This document shows, in pieces, positions 8,153 to 19,394 of a stretch of 64,000 nucleotides of DNA (positions within the stretch are counted from its first letter, which is position 1; each line of letters begins with the position of its first letter). The DNA comes from Alphaproteobacteria bacterium (lineage in GTDB: Bacteria > Pseudomonadota > Alphaproteobacteria > CALKHQ01). Location of the stretch: assembly GCA_041396705.1 (NCBI GenBank), contig JAWKYB010000017.1, forward strand, positions 59,974-123,973, written 5' to 3'. The position numbers and the translations under genes were made by a program. The notes under the pieces were generated by a model, which did no database searches, was not told the origin of the DNA, and was given only the letters and a program-made list of their open reading frames with translations.

Positions 8153-9334
8153 ATGACCTCGTCCGCCGAAGCGATGCGCGCCTATCGCGGGCCGGCGCTG
8201 TTCGAGCGCGGGTTCCGGCCGTTCTTCCTCGGTGCCGGGCTGTTCGCCGCGCTTGGGTTGCCGCTTTGGCTGGCGATGCTGTCGCTGGGGCTGGCCTTGC
8301 CGACCCATCTCGGCGCGCGCGACTGGCATGTGCACGAGATGGTGTTCGGTTACGGCACCGCGGTGATTGCCGGCTTCCTGCTGACCGCGATCCCGAACTG
8401 GACCGGGCGGCTGCCGGTCGCCGGCCCGCGCCTGGCCGCACTGGCCAGTCTGTGGCTGGCCGGACGCGTGGCGATGGCGGTTTCGGCCTGGGCGCCGGTG
8501 CCGGCCGCGCTGGTCGATGCCGCCTTCCCGGCGGCGCTGGCGGCGGTGGCCTGGCGCGAGGTGGTCGCCGGCCGCAACCGGCGCAACGCGGTGGTCTGCG
8601 CCCTGGTCACCCTGCTGGCGCTGGCCAACGCCGGCTTCCACGTCGCCGTGCTGGCGGCCGTCGACCGCGCCTTGGCGGAGCGCGCCGGGCTGTCCGCCAT
8701 CGTGCTGCTGATCAGCCTGATCGGCGGACGCATCGTGCCGAGCTTCACCCGCAACTGGCTGGCCGCCCGCGGCGCCGCCCGGCTGCCGGCGCCGTTCGGG
8801 GCGGTCGACAAGGCGGCGCTGGCAATCGTGGTGGCGGCGCTGGCGGCGTGGGTCGCAGCGCCCGATAGCGTCGTCGCGACCGCGGCGATGGCGCTGGCCG
8901 CCGTGGCGCTGGCGCTGCGGCTCGCCCGCTGGCGCGGCGCGGCGACGGCGGCAGAGCCCCTGGTGACGATCCTGCACGTCGGCTATGCGTGGCTGCCGCT
9001 GTGGTTCGCGCTGACGGCGCTGCACGGCATCGCGCCGGCGGCGATCGACGCCTCGACCGCGCTGCACGCTCTGACCGCCGGCGCCATCGGCACGATGACG
9101 CTGGCGGTGATGACCCGGGCCACGCTCGGCCATTCCGGCCGGCCGCTCGCCGCCGGTGGGCTGACCGCGCTGGTCTATCTGCTGGTCGTCGGCGGCGCCG
9201 CGCTGCGCGTGCTGGCGCCGCTGCTGCCGCTGGACCACGGCGATGCGCTGGCCCTCTCCGGCCTGGTCTGGTCGGCCGGCTTCGCCGCCTTCGCCATCGG
9301 TTACGCACCGCTGTTCCTGAAACGACGCGCCTGA
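8153..9334 (+). CDS. nnrS: NnrS-family integral membrane protein
   Basis: 393 residues, about twelve hydrophobic segments. The opening ALFERGFRPFFLGAGLFAAL, the WHVHEMVFGYG segment, the GFLLTAIPNWTG segment and the later LIGGRIVPSFTRNWL and MTRATLGHSGRPL are diagnostic of NnrS, a heme- and copper-containing membrane protein linked to nitric oxide stress in denitrifiers. No nitrite or nitric oxide reductase genes are in view. The ATG at 8153 begins the conserved region; the frame is open to 7778 but that DNA is repeats. An RTX gene follows on the same strand. Confidence 0.88.
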   Translation: MTSSAEAMRAYRGPALFERGFRPFFLGAGLFAALGLPLWLAMLSLGLALPTHLGARDWHVHEMVFGYGTAVIAGFLLTAIPNWTGRLPVAGPRLAALASLWLAGRVAMAVSAWAPVPAALVDAAFPAALAAVAWREVVAGRNRRNAVVCALVTLLALANAGFHVAVLAAVDRALAERAGLSAIVLLISLIGGRIVPSFTRNWLAARGAARLPAPFGAVDKAALAIVVAALAAWVAAPDSVVATAAMALAAVALALRLARWRGAATAAEPLVTILHVGYAWLPLWFALTALHGIAPAAIDASTALHALTAGAIGTMTLAVMTRATLGHSGRPLAAGGLTALVYLLVVGGAALRVLAPLLPLDHGDALALSGLVWSAGFAAFAIGYAPLFLKRRA

Positions 9335-9354
9335 GCATCGCCAGCACCGGCAAA

Positions 9355-9442
9355 TCGCGCCGGGCCGTTGAACCGCCGCGCGGTCGCCTGCGACCCATCG
9401 AATGCGACAACTTCGCGACGGGAGCACGGCAATGTTGCAGCA
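9355..9442 (+). repeat. Leader of the RTX gene (copy B of the 88-bp repeat)
   Basis: Intact copy that directly precedes and includes the first codons of the RTX gene; see the partner at 7808-7895. Conservation of the leader and ribosome site over a noncoding stretch suggests a recent duplication or a conserved regulatory segment. Confidence 0.8.
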
Positions 9443-11024
9443 GGCGATCGGCACGAACCTCGGTCTCGATGGCAAGACCGGCACCGAGGCCAACCTCGGT
9501 TTCGACGACTTCGACATCTGGCCGGTGCTGGTCGATCCGGTCACGCTCGACGACGGCGACAACACGTTCGAAGGCAGCGACGGACCGGACGAGATCCACG
9601 GCGCCGGCGGCAACGACACGTTGTACGGCAAGGACGGCCTCGACCGGCTGTACGGCGACGACGGCAACGACTTCCTGATCGGCGACGGCGGCAACGATCA
9701 CCTCGAGGGCGGTGCCGGCAACGACACGATGGTCGGCGGTTCCGGCCATGATCGGCTGAATGCGGGCGAGGGCAACGACATCCTGTTCGGCCATTCCGGC
9801 GACGACGTGCTCTGGGGCGAAGGGGGCAACGACGCGATCTTCGGCGGGGACGGCAACGACGTGGTCGTCGGCCACGACGGAGACGACACGGTCTGGGGCG
9901 GCGCGGGCAACGACGGCCTGAACGGCGGCAATGGCGACGACATCGTTCGCGGCGAGGCGGGCGAGGACGCTGTTGGCGGCCTCGACGGCAACGACACCCT
10001 CTATGGCGGTGACGGGCCGGACCGGGTCTATGGCGGCGACGACGACGACCGCATCTTCGGCGACGGCGACCATACGGAATGGGAACTCGACGCCCTCTAT
10101 TCGCGGAACCGGGAGCAGTTCCTGGAACTGACGGCGCGCAGCGGCGAAAACCACCTCTGGGGCGAGAATGGCGACGACTGGATCCAGGGCGGACTGCGCT
10201 ACGATCAGATCGGTGGGGGCGCAGGCGCCGATATGCTGAACGGCAGCTTCGGCGACGATCTGTTGTATGCCGGAGACCGCTTCTACGAACCCCTGGACAG
10301 CAGCGCCGATGTGCTGATCGGCGGCGCCGGCAGCGATCGGCTCTATGCCAATGGCGGCGGCGACATCCTCTGGGGTGACTTCATTCCCCCCGCAGTGGAT
10401 GGACACAGCGGTCTAAACTACAACGATGCCCTGTATGGCTCGGCGGACGCGGACAGTCTGATCGGTGGCTTCGGCAGCGATGTCATCCGGGCCGGCGACG
10501 GGGACGACACGATCTTCGGCAACTATGAAGATTTCGATGTTGGCGACGCCTTCTACCCGACCTTCGATTCGTCGAACCAGATCTGGGCGGGCGGCGGCGA
10601 CGATATGATCCGAGCCGGCAATGGCGATGATACGATCTATCTGGAACACGGGGCCAACCAGCTCTGGGCCGGCAAGGGCGCCGACCTCATCTTACTCGGC
10701 GATGGCGCCGATCAGATCTGGGCAGGGGCGGGATCGGACAAGCTCTACGTTTCGAACGACAGCAACCTCGACTGGGTCCACGACTTCGAAGGCGGCATGG
10801 ACGGCGACGCCATCCTGCTCGGGCACTATCTCGGCGAGGGCGGCGCGGTGCACAGCGAGAGCCTGATCGCGTTCAAGGACGGCGAGGTTGTGCGGTTGCG
10901 GCTGGACAACGGTGCGCTGTTGCCGGTGGTGCTGGAGGGCGTCCACGGCGGCGACCTGATCGCCTATGGCCTGAACAGCGCCATGTTCCTCACAACCGTG
11001 CTGGACCACGACCCGATGGTCTGA
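9432..11024 (+). CDS. RTX calcium-binding exoprotein (hemolysin-type repeats)
   Basis: 530 residues. After a short lead of about 35 residues the protein is almost entirely nonapeptide GGxGxDxUx repeats, in two blocks (roughly residues 40-215 and 260-450), for example GGNDTLYGKDGLDRLYGDDG. These fold into a calcium beta-roll. The C-terminus (KLYVSNDSNLDWVHDFEGG onward) resembles the terminal region carrying type I secretion signals. No catalytic domain is present and no type I secretion genes are in the window. The ATG at 9432 has GGGAG upstream; the frame upstream to 9402 is less likely. The stop lies 2 bp from the convergent uvrB stop. Confidence 0.9.
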   Translation: MLQQAIGTNLGLDGKTGTEANLGFDDFDIWPVLVDPVTLDDGDNTFEGSDGPDEIHGAGGNDTLYGKDGLDRLYGDDGNDFLIGDGGNDHLEGGAGNDTMVGGSGHDRLNAGEGNDILFGHSGDDVLWGEGGNDAIFGGDGNDVVVGHDGDDTVWGGAGNDGLNGGNGDDIVRGEAGEDAVGGLDGNDTLYGGDGPDRVYGGDDDDRIFGDGDHTEWELDALYSRNREQFLELTARSGENHLWGENGDDWIQGGLRYDQIGGGAGADMLNGSFGDDLLYAGDRFYEPLDSSADVLIGGAGSDRLYANGGGDILWGDFIPPAVDGHSGLNYNDALYGSADADSLIGGFGSDVIRAGDGDDTIFGNYEDFDVGDAFYPTFDSSNQIWAGGGDDMIRAGNGDDTIYLEHGANQLWAGKGADLILLGDGADQIWAGAGSDKLYVSNDSNLDWVHDFEGGMDGDAILLGHYLGEGGAVHSESLIAFKDGEVVRLRLDNGALLPVVLEGVHGGDLIAYGLNSAMFLTTVLDHDPMV

Positions 11025-11026
11025 TG

Positions 11027-13246
<2,220 letters not shown>

Positions 13247-13265
13247 TGAAAGCGCGGTCGTGCTA

Positions 13266-13283
13266 CTGACATATCGCTGTCAG
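13266..13283. promoter_or_regulatory. Inverted repeat upstream of uvrB
   Basis: CTGACA at 13266-13271 and TGTCAG at 13278-13283, spaced six bases, lie 20 bases before the uvrB start and about 110 bases before the divergent App1 gene. It does not match the alphaproteobacterial LexA box (GTTC-N7-GTTC); it may bind another dimeric regulator. Confidence 0.3.
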
Positions 13284-13390
13284 GAATGCCACGCCGGGTT
13301 GGCATCCCAGGCGTCCGGCCAGTGCACGGGATCGTTCGGCCGCCGAATCGGTTACCCTTGACGGATCGATTGCGAAGCGAGGGAGCGACG

Positions 13391-14509
13391 ATGGCGGAAG
13401 GCGGCGGCCTGCGGCGGCTGTTGCGGGTGCTGGGCAGGCCGGTGCGCCGTTTCGGCCAGGCCGGGCCCTATGCGCTCAGGCCCTATCGCGGCTATGCCAG
13501 CGACAGCGAGGCGTTCCTGATGGGCCGCGTGTTCCGCCAGCTGGCCGGCGCCACCGCGATCGAAGGCCCGGAGCCGGCCGGCAACCTGCGGGCGCTGGGC
13601 CGCCGCCTGCTGCGCTGGGGCGCGCGCGGCGCCATGGTGCGCGCCACCCTGGACGGCCATGCGCTGACCGCGGAGACCGACCGCGACGGCTATTTCCGCC
13701 TGCACTGGCGCGGGCTCGCCCTGCGGCCGGATGCCTCGCCCTGGCATAGGGTGGCGGTGGAGCTGCTCGGGCGCGACGGCGCGCCGACGGTCACGGCCGA
13801 GGGTGCGGTCTATCTGGCGCCGCCGTCCAGCGACTTCGTCGTGATCAGCGACATCGACGACACCGTGATGCACACCGGCGTCGCCAATGCGGCGGTGATG
13901 ATGTGGCAGCTGTTCTTCAAGCCGGCGGAAAGCCGGCTCACCTTCCCCGGCGTCGGCGCCTTCTATCGCGCGCTGCACGAGGGCGGCGCCGGCGCTGCGG
14001 GCAACCCGATGCTGTTCGTGTCGCGGGCGCCGTGGAGCATCTACGACGTGCTGGAGGCGTTCTTCACCCTGCACGGCATTCCCGGCGGCCCGGTGATGTT
14101 CCTGCGCGAGTGGGGCCTGACCCTGCAAAGCCCGCTGCCGCGGCGGGCGCGCGACCACAAGCGCAGCCTGGTCGCGCACATCATGGACCTCTATGCCGGC
14201 CGGCCGGCGGTGCTGATCGGCGACAGCGGCCAGCACGATCCGGAGCTCTATGCCGAGATCGTGCGCCGCTATCCCGGCCGTGTGCGGGCGATCTACATCC
14301 GCGACGTCGGCGCCGGCGCCGACCGGGCGGCCGCGATCCGCGCGCTCGGCGGCGGCCCTGTGGAAACCGCGGTGCCGTTTCTGCTGTCGGACAGCACCGT
14401 CGCGATGGCGGAAAATGCCGCGGCACTGGGCCTGATCCGGCCTGAGGCGCTGCAGGCGGTGGCGGCCGACGCGGCACCCGACCCGGCTGCGGACAGCCCC
14501 GTCGGCTAG
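13391..14509 (+). CDS. App1-type phosphatidate phosphatase domain protein (DUF2183)
   Basis: 372 residues. The catalytic half carries the HAD-type motif VISDIDDTVMHTG with the two aspartates at residues 154 and 156, then FVSRAPWSIYDVLEAFF and a C-terminal LIGDSGQHDPELYAEI, the hallmark of the App1 phosphatidate phosphatase domain. The N-terminal about 140 residues look like the Ig-like domain common in bacterial members. Function is inferred from yeast App1; the bacterial substrate is unproven. The ATG at 13391 follows GGGAGCG. It overlaps the convergent membrane-protein gene by 4 bp at the stop. Confidence 0.88.
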   Translation: MAEGGGLRRLLRVLGRPVRRFGQAGPYALRPYRGYASDSEAFLMGRVFRQLAGATAIEGPEPAGNLRALGRRLLRWGARGAMVRATLDGHALTAETDRDGYFRLHWRGLALRPDASPWHRVAVELLGRDGAPTVTAEGAVYLAPPSSDFVVISDIDDTVMHTGVANAAVMMWQLFFKPAESRLTFPGVGAFYRALHEGGAGAAGNPMLFVSRAPWSIYDVLEAFFTLHGIPGGPVMFLREWGLTLQSPLPRRARDHKRSLVAHIMDLYAGRPAVLIGDSGQHDPELYAEIVRRYPGRVRAIYIRDVGAGADRAAAIRALGGGPVETAVPFLLSDSTVAMAENAAALGLIRPEALQAVAADAAPDPAADSPVG

Positions 14510-15228
14510 GCTTCGGTGCGCAGGTCGGGCAGGATGCCGGCCGTGACGTGGACCATCAGCGCCGTCGCCCACAGCGGCACCACCAGGTTGAGGAAGGGAA
14601 TGCTGAGGCCCAGCGTGACCAGTACGCCGGCCAGGAAGATCGGGATGCGGTTGCGCGCGCGCAGGCGCCGCGCCTCCGGCCCCGGCAGATAGCGCACCGC
14701 GACCAGCTCGAAATACTCGCGGCCGATCAGATAGCCGTTCAGCGCGTAGAACACGACGACGTTGAGCGCCGGCACGAACAGATAGACCGGCAGCGCGATC
14801 AGGTTGGCGACCACCATCACCGCGAGGAAGCGGACGGTTTCGGCCAGCATCTCGCCGAAGGGCTGGTCGCGCCCGGCGGGCAGCCAGGGATAGTGCCGGC
14901 GCGCCACCTTGGACGCCGCGGAATCGAGGAACATCCCGAGGATCATCGTCGCCAGCGCCGGGAACAGGATCAGCAGCAGCGCCACGCTGGCCAGCCCGCC
15001 CAGCGTGTCGACGATCCACTCCAGCCAGCCGGCGCTGAAGAACGTCGTCTCCTCGAGCAGGTAGCGGATGCCGAACCACAGGCCCAGCAGCAGGGCGAGG
15101 TTGAGCAGCACCGTCGTCGCCAGGATCGACAGCAGCGGCGGCGAGAACAGGTCGGCGGTGGCCAGGCCGCCGGCCGTGCCGAGCCGGGTGCCGCGCGGCC
15201 GCCGCGTCGGGGTCGGCTCGTCAGTCAT
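14506..15228 (-). CDS. EI24/CysZ-like integral membrane protein
   Basis: 240 residues with about six hydrophobic stretches, among them LLSILATTVLLNLALLLGLW and LIALPVYLFVPALNVVVFYA. The segment YALNGYLIGREYFELVAVRY is characteristic of the EI24/CysZ superfamily. CysZ imports sulfate in some bacteria, but many alphaproteobacterial relatives are of unknown role and no sulfur genes are nearby. Confidence 0.82.
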   Translation of the reverse strand: MTDEPTPTRRPRGTRLGTAGGLATADLFSPPLLSILATTVLLNLALLLGLWFGIRYLLEETTFFSAGWLEWIVDTLGGLASVALLLILFPALATMILGMFLDSAASKVARRHYPWLPAGRDQPFGEMLAETVRFLAVMVVANLIALPVYLFVPALNVVVFYALNGYLIGREYFELVAVRYLPGPEARRLRARNRIPIFLAGVLVTLGLSIPFLNLVVPLWATALMVHVTAGILPDLRTEA

Positions 15229-15306
15229 GCCGCGCGATTTAGCACGATGGGCCGCCGCAGGCGCGGGGATTCGTCAGGCCGCAGCAATCGACCGGACGCC
15301 GGGCCG

Positions 15307-16071
15307 CTACAGCAGCAGGCCGCCGTCGACGTGAAGCGTCTGGCCGGTGATGTAGCTGGCATCGTCGCCGGCAAGGAAGGCGATGGCCTTCGCGATTTCT
15401 TCCGGCTCGGCGACGCGGCCCATCGGGATCCGCCGCTCGATGGCGCGAAGCGCTTCGGGCTCGCGCTCCCACGCCGCGTTCATCGCGGTCCGGGTCGCGC
15501 CCGGGCCGACGCTGTTGATGCGGATCCCGTGGCTGGCGGTGGCGGCGGCCAAGGTCCGGGTCAGCATGGCCAGCCCGCCCTTGCTGATCGCATAGCCGAT
15601 GTCGGGCGTGTGCTCGGCCACCTCGTGGATGCTGGAGGTGTTGACGATGACGCCGCGCACGGCGTGGGCGAGGAAACGGCGGACCGCGGCCTGCGCCACC
15701 AGGAAGGCGCCGCGCAGGTTGACCGCCAGCACCGCGTCTAGGTTCTCCACCGGATAGTCGATCGGGTCCGCCGGCCGCTTGATGCCCGCGTTGTTGACCA
15801 GGATGTCGATGCCGCCGAAAACCCGGTCCATCTTTGCGAACATCGCCTCGACCGCGTCGGCATCGGCGACGTCGGCCTCCACGCTGTCGGCCAGGGCGTC
15901 GGGCCGATCGCTGCGGATCGCCGCCAGCGTCGCCTCGGCGCCGGCCGCGTCGCGCCAATGGTTGACCATCACGGCGGCGCCGCGGGCCGCGAGCTCGATC
16001 GCCGCGGCGCGGCCGATGCCCGACGAGGCCCCGGTCACCAGCACCTTGCGGCCGGCCATGCTGGAATCCAT
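15307..16071 (-). CDS. SDR-family oxidoreductase (glucose 1-dehydrogenase-like)
   Basis: 254 residues, classical short-chain dehydrogenase. Seen: nucleotide-binding TGASSGIG near residues 13-20, NNAG, catalytic serine in NTSSIHEV, YxxxK as YAISK, and the C-terminal DGGLLL. Related proteins are usually labelled glucose 1-dehydrogenase, but the substrate is not predictable. The start MDSSMAGRK at 16071 has GGAGGG upstream. It is 35 bp downstream of phbB on the same strand, so co-transcription is likely. Confidence 0.88.
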   Translation of the reverse strand: MDSSMAGRKVLVTGASSGIGRAAAIELAARGAAVMVNHWRDAAGAEATLAAIRSDRPDALADSVEADVADADAVEAMFAKMDRVFGGIDILVNNAGIKRPADPIDYPVENLDAVLAVNLRGAFLVAQAAVRRFLAHAVRGVIVNTSSIHEVAEHTPDIGYAISKGGLAMLTRTLAAATASHGIRINSVGPGATRTAMNAAWEREPEALRAIERRIPMGRVAEPEEIAKAIAFLAGDDASYITGQTLHVDGGLLL

Positions 16072-16106
16072 CGTTGCGGCCCTCCGCGTTGGGCGCGCCG
16101 GCGCCC

Positions 16107-16829
16107 TCAGTACATGTGCTGGCCGCCGTTGATCGACAGGGTCGAGCCGGTGATGAAGCCGGCCTCGTCGGACACCAGGAACGAGACCCCGCGCGCGATC
16201 TCCTCGGCATGGCCGAGCCGGCCGACCGGGATGCGGGCGACGATCTTCTCCAGCACGTTCTGCGGCACCGCGCGCACCATGTCGGTATCGATATAGCCCG
16301 GTGCGATCGCGTTGACGGTGATGCCCTTGGCCGCGCCTTCCTGGGCCAGCGCCTTGGTGAAACCGTGGATGCCGGACTTGGCGGCGGCGTAGTTGACCTG
16401 GCCGTACTGGCCGGCCTGGCCGTTGATCGAGCCGATGTTGACGATGCGCCCGAAGCTGCGGTTGCGCATGCCGTCGATGACGGCACGGCACAGGTTGAAG
16501 CACGAGCCGAGGTTGGTGTCGACCACGGCCTGCCACTGCTCGTGGCTCATCCGGTGCAGGGTGGCGTCGCGGGTGATGCCGGCATTGTTGACCAGGATGT
16601 CGACCGGGCCGACCTCGGCCTCGATCTTGGCGATCGCCTGCTGGACCGCGTCGAAGTCGGAGACGTCGAACTTGTAGACCGCGATGCCGGTCTCGTCGCG
16701 GAAGGCCTGCGCCGCCTGGTCGTTGCCGCCGTAGTTGGCGACCACGGTGCAGCCGTCGGCCTTGAGCCGGGTGGAGATCGCAGCGCCGATGCCGCGTGTG
16801 CCGCCAGTGACCAGTGCAACCCGGCCCAT
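16107..16829 (-). CDS. phbB: Acetoacetyl-CoA reductase
   Basis: 240 residues. NADPH-dependent SDR that reduces acetoacetyl-CoA to (R)-3-hydroxybutyryl-CoA for polyhydroxybutyrate synthesis. Seen: TGGTRGIG at the N-terminus, NNAGITRDATLHRM (the PhbB-specific stretch), the catalytic serine in NIGSINGQ, YAAAKSG, and GGQHMY at the C-terminus. Length and motifs are standard. Strong ribosome site GAGGGAGGAA. Polymerase (phaC) and thiolase are not in the window. Confidence 0.95.
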   Translation of the reverse strand: MGRVALVTGGTRGIGAAISTRLKADGCTVVANYGGNDQAAQAFRDETGIAVYKFDVSDFDAVQQAIAKIEAEVGPVDILVNNAGITRDATLHRMSHEQWQAVVDTNLGSCFNLCRAVIDGMRNRSFGRIVNIGSINGQAGQYGQVNYAAAKSGIHGFTKALAQEGAAKGITVNAIAPGYIDTDMVRAVPQNVLEKIVARIPVGRLGHAEEIARGVSFLVSDEAGFITGSTLSINGGQHMY

Positions 16830-16960
16830 CGCATTCCTCCCTCGGTCGCCTCGGGCGGTCGTCGCCGCCGTTCGGCCCATAAGAAACGCATCGCCGCCGG
16901 CAGGCAAGCGTGCCGATCCGCGCAGGCGGCCCAGCGCGCCGTGTCGACGGGGTGCGCCGG

Positions 16961-17917
16961 TCAGGCCTGGGCCGGCTGGCTCATGTCCAGGAACTTGGAC
17001 CGGCGCCGGGCGCGCAGCACGCCGGGGTCCATGCTGCCCAGCTCGGACAGCGCCGAGTCCACCTGCTGGCCGACCGCCTCGATCGCCATCGGCGGGTTGC
17101 GGTGCGCGCCGCCGAGCGGTTCGTCGACGATGCCGTCGATCACCTTCAGCTGCTGCAGGTCCTGCGCGGTCAGCTTCAGCGCCTCGGCCGCCTCCTGCGC
17201 GTGGTTGCTGCTGCGCCACAGGATCGACGCGCAGCCTTCCGGCGAGATCACCGAGTAGATCGAGTGCTCCAGCATGAAAACCTTGTTGCCGGTGGCGAGC
17301 GCGATGGCACCGCCGGAGCCGCCCTCGCCGACGATCACGCTGACCAGCGGGCCGCGCAGGGCCAGGCAGGACTCGATCGCGCGGGCGATGGCCTCGGCCT
17401 GGCCGCGCTGTTCGGCGTCGATTCCGGGAAAGGCGCCGGCGGTGTCGACGAAGGTGATCACCGGCAGATGGAAGCGGTCGGCCATGTCCATCAGCCGGCG
17501 GGCCTTGCGATAGCCTTCCGGATAGCCGGCACCGAATCGGTGCTTCACCCGCGTCTCGGTGTCGTGCCCCTTCTCGGTGCCCAGCACCACCACCGACTGG
17601 CCGCGGAAGCGGCCGAGACCGCCGATGATCGCGTTGTCGTCGGCATAGAGCCGGTCGCCGGCCAGCGGGGTGAAGTCGGTGATCAGCCCGCGGACGTAGT
17701 CCAGGCAGTGCGGGCGGTCGGGATGGCGGGCGACCAGGGTCTTCTGCCATGGCGTCAGCTTGGCATAGGTGGTGCGCAGCTGGCGGTCGACCTTGGCCTG
17801 CAGCTTGGCGACCTCCTCGGCGATATTGACCTCGCCGTCGTCGGACAGGTGGCGCAGCTCGGCGATCTTGCCTTCCAGCTCGGCGATCGGCTTCTCGAAT
17901 TCCAGGAAATGACGCAT
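16961..17917 (-). CDS. accA: Acetyl-CoA carboxylase carboxyltransferase subunit alpha
   Basis: 318 residues, standard length. Transfers the carboxyl group from carboxybiotin to acetyl-CoA together with AccD in the first step of fatty acid synthesis. Seen: the FLEFEKPIAELEGKIAEL coiled N-terminus, VVLGTEKGHDTETR, the FVDTAGAFPGIDAEQRGQAE core and the GEGGSGGAIALATGNKVFML oxyanion-forming crotonase-like region. It is flanked by the CoA-ester lyase on the same strand. Confidence 0.97.
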   Translation of the reverse strand: MRHFLEFEKPIAELEGKIAELRHLSDDGEVNIAEEVAKLQAKVDRQLRTTYAKLTPWQKTLVARHPDRPHCLDYVRGLITDFTPLAGDRLYADDNAIIGGLGRFRGQSVVVLGTEKGHDTETRVKHRFGAGYPEGYRKARRLMDMADRFHLPVITFVDTAGAFPGIDAEQRGQAEAIARAIESCLALRGPLVSVIVGEGGSGGAIALATGNKVFMLEHSIYSVISPEGCASILWRSSNHAQEAAEALKLTAQDLQQLKVIDGIVDEPLGGAHRNPPMAIEAVGQQVDSALSELGSMDPGVLRARRRSKFLDMSQPAQA

Positions 17918-17941
17918 GGGGGGATGTCCGTCTGCCCGGGC

Positions 17942-18922
17942 CTACCCTTGAGCTGCCGTCGCCGCGATGCGGTCGGCGACGGCGATCAGGGCCTCTGCCT
18001 GTCTTATCGATGCCATATCGATCATCCGGCCGTCCAATGCAACCGCGCCGCTGCCCCGGTCGGCGGCCTCGGCCAGCGCGGCGACGATGTGCCGGGCCCG
18101 CGCGACCTCGTCCGGGTCGGGGGCGAAGGCGGCGTTGATCGCGCCGACCTGCGTCGGGTGGATCGCCCATTTGCCGTCGAAGCCCTGGACCGCGCCGCGG
18201 CGGGCGTCGGCGGCGAGCCCGTCGCCGTCGCCCAGCGCCGCGAACGGCCCGTCGATCGCGCGCAGCCCCTCGGCACGGGCCGCCACCACCAGCCGGCTGG
18301 TCGCGTAATGCCAGATGTCGCCGGGATGGAAGCGGCGCGCGTCGGTGCACTCGTCGGCTGCCAGCACGCCGTAGCCGGCGACCGGCCCGCCGATGGCGGT
18401 GGAGCGGATACCGGCGGAGGCGGCGAAGTCGCCCGGGCCGAAGTGCAGCGCCTCAAGCCGCGGGCTGGCCGCCGCGATCTCGTGCACGTCGGCGAGTCCG
18501 CGCGCCGATTCGATCTGTGCCTCCAGCCCCAGCCGGCGCCCGCGGCCGGCGGCGCGCTCGACCTGGTCGACCAGCGTATCGAGAAAGCGGATGTCGGCCG
18601 CGCTCTCCGCCTTCGGCAGCATGACCAGGTCAAGCCGGCCGGCGCCGCGCTCGAGCACGGCGGTGATGTCGCCGACAGTCAGGGCGGTGGCCAGGCCGTT
18701 GACCCGCAGCGACACCGTTTTCGCGCCCCAGTCGTGCGCGTCGATCGCTTCGGCGGCGCGGGCGCGGGCGGCGACCTTGTCGACCGCCGGCACCGAATCC
18801 TCCAGGTCGATCAGCACTGCGTCCGCCGGGCCCGCTGCCGCCTTGGCGAAGAACTCCGGCCTGGAGGCTGGGACGACCAGCAGGCTGCGTGCCAGCCGCA
18901 CCGGCTTCGCGTCAGCCGGCAT
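17942..18922 (-). CDS. HpcH/HpaI-type CoA-ester lyase (CitE/malyl-CoA lyase family)
   Basis: 326 residues, TIM barrel of the citrate-lyase-beta/malyl-CoA lyase group. Seen: RSLLVVPASRPEFFAKA at the start, DLEDSVP, LRVNGL, MLPKAES, an acidic metal site in LEAQIESARGL and FGPGDFAASAG, and KWAIHPTQVGAINAAF at the C-terminus. It probably cleaves or hydrolyses a (methyl)malyl- or related CoA ester. The start overlaps the end of a MarR gene by 11 bp, so the regulator and enzyme form one unit, and the lyase may be a target of that regulator. Confidence 0.88.
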   Translation of the reverse strand: MPADAKPVRLARSLLVVPASRPEFFAKAAAGPADAVLIDLEDSVPAVDKVAARARAAEAIDAHDWGAKTVSLRVNGLATALTVGDITAVLERGAGRLDLVMLPKAESAADIRFLDTLVDQVERAAGRGRRLGLEAQIESARGLADVHEIAAASPRLEALHFGPGDFAASAGIRSTAIGGPVAGYGVLAADECTDARRFHPGDIWHYATSRLVVAARAEGLRAIDGPFAALGDGDGLAADARRGAVQGFDGKWAIHPTQVGAINAAFAPDPDEVARARHIVAALAEAADRGSGAVALDGRMIDMASIRQAEALIAVADRIAATAAQG

Positions 18923-19283
18923 CGTGCTTCGCTCCGGTCCCGTCGAGCGACCGCTCGGCGGCGGCGATCAGCTCGCCGAACTCGCTGAGAAACACCGAGC
19001 CCTTGACCGTGCGCTGGATCAGCACGTTGCGGCGGTCGGCATCGTCGCGCCGGCGGCGGACGAGACCCAGCCGGCCCAGCCGGTCGACGGCGCGGGTGAT
19101 CGCCGGCTTGGCGACGTTCAACAGCTCGGCCAGCCCGCGCACGGTGTGCGGCGGCTCGGTCTTGTAGACGGTCAACAGCACGGCCAGCTGGCGTGCGGTC
19201 AGGTCCGGCTCTTCGCGACGGACCGATTCGATCAGGGCCAGGCGCCACAGCTCGAGCGCAATCTGCGGGTGCATCAACGGCAT
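18912..19283 (-). CDS. MarR-family transcriptional regulator
   Basis: 123 residues with a winged-helix core: LTARQLAVLLTVYKTEPPHT, then LAELLNVAKPAITRAVDRL as recognition helix and RRRDDADRRNVLIQRT as the wing, the classical MarR DxRxxxI-type feature. The start is taken at 19283 (MPLMHPQIA); the frame continues upstream but with arginine-rich shadow sequence. It overlaps the CoA-ester lyase start. Confidence 0.88.
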   Translation of the reverse strand: MPLMHPQIALELWRLALIESVRREEPDLTARQLAVLLTVYKTEPPHTVRGLAELLNVAKPAITRAVDRLGRLGLVRRRRDDADRRNVLIQRTVKGSVFLSEFGELIAAAERSLDGTGAKHDAG

Positions 19284-19394
19284 GGTGACGCGACGGGCTC
19301 GCTTCCGCTGTGACCGGGTTGGCCGGGACGATGGCCGCCAAGAGATAACGAAGCGCGGCCGCGATGCAAGCCGTGCGCGACGGCGGGGCCGCAC

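Noticed and set aside
9570..10030. Regularly spaced repeated DNA resembling an array
   Set aside because: The repeats are in frame and encode RTX nonapeptides; no conserved direct repeat with unique spacers as in CRISPR.
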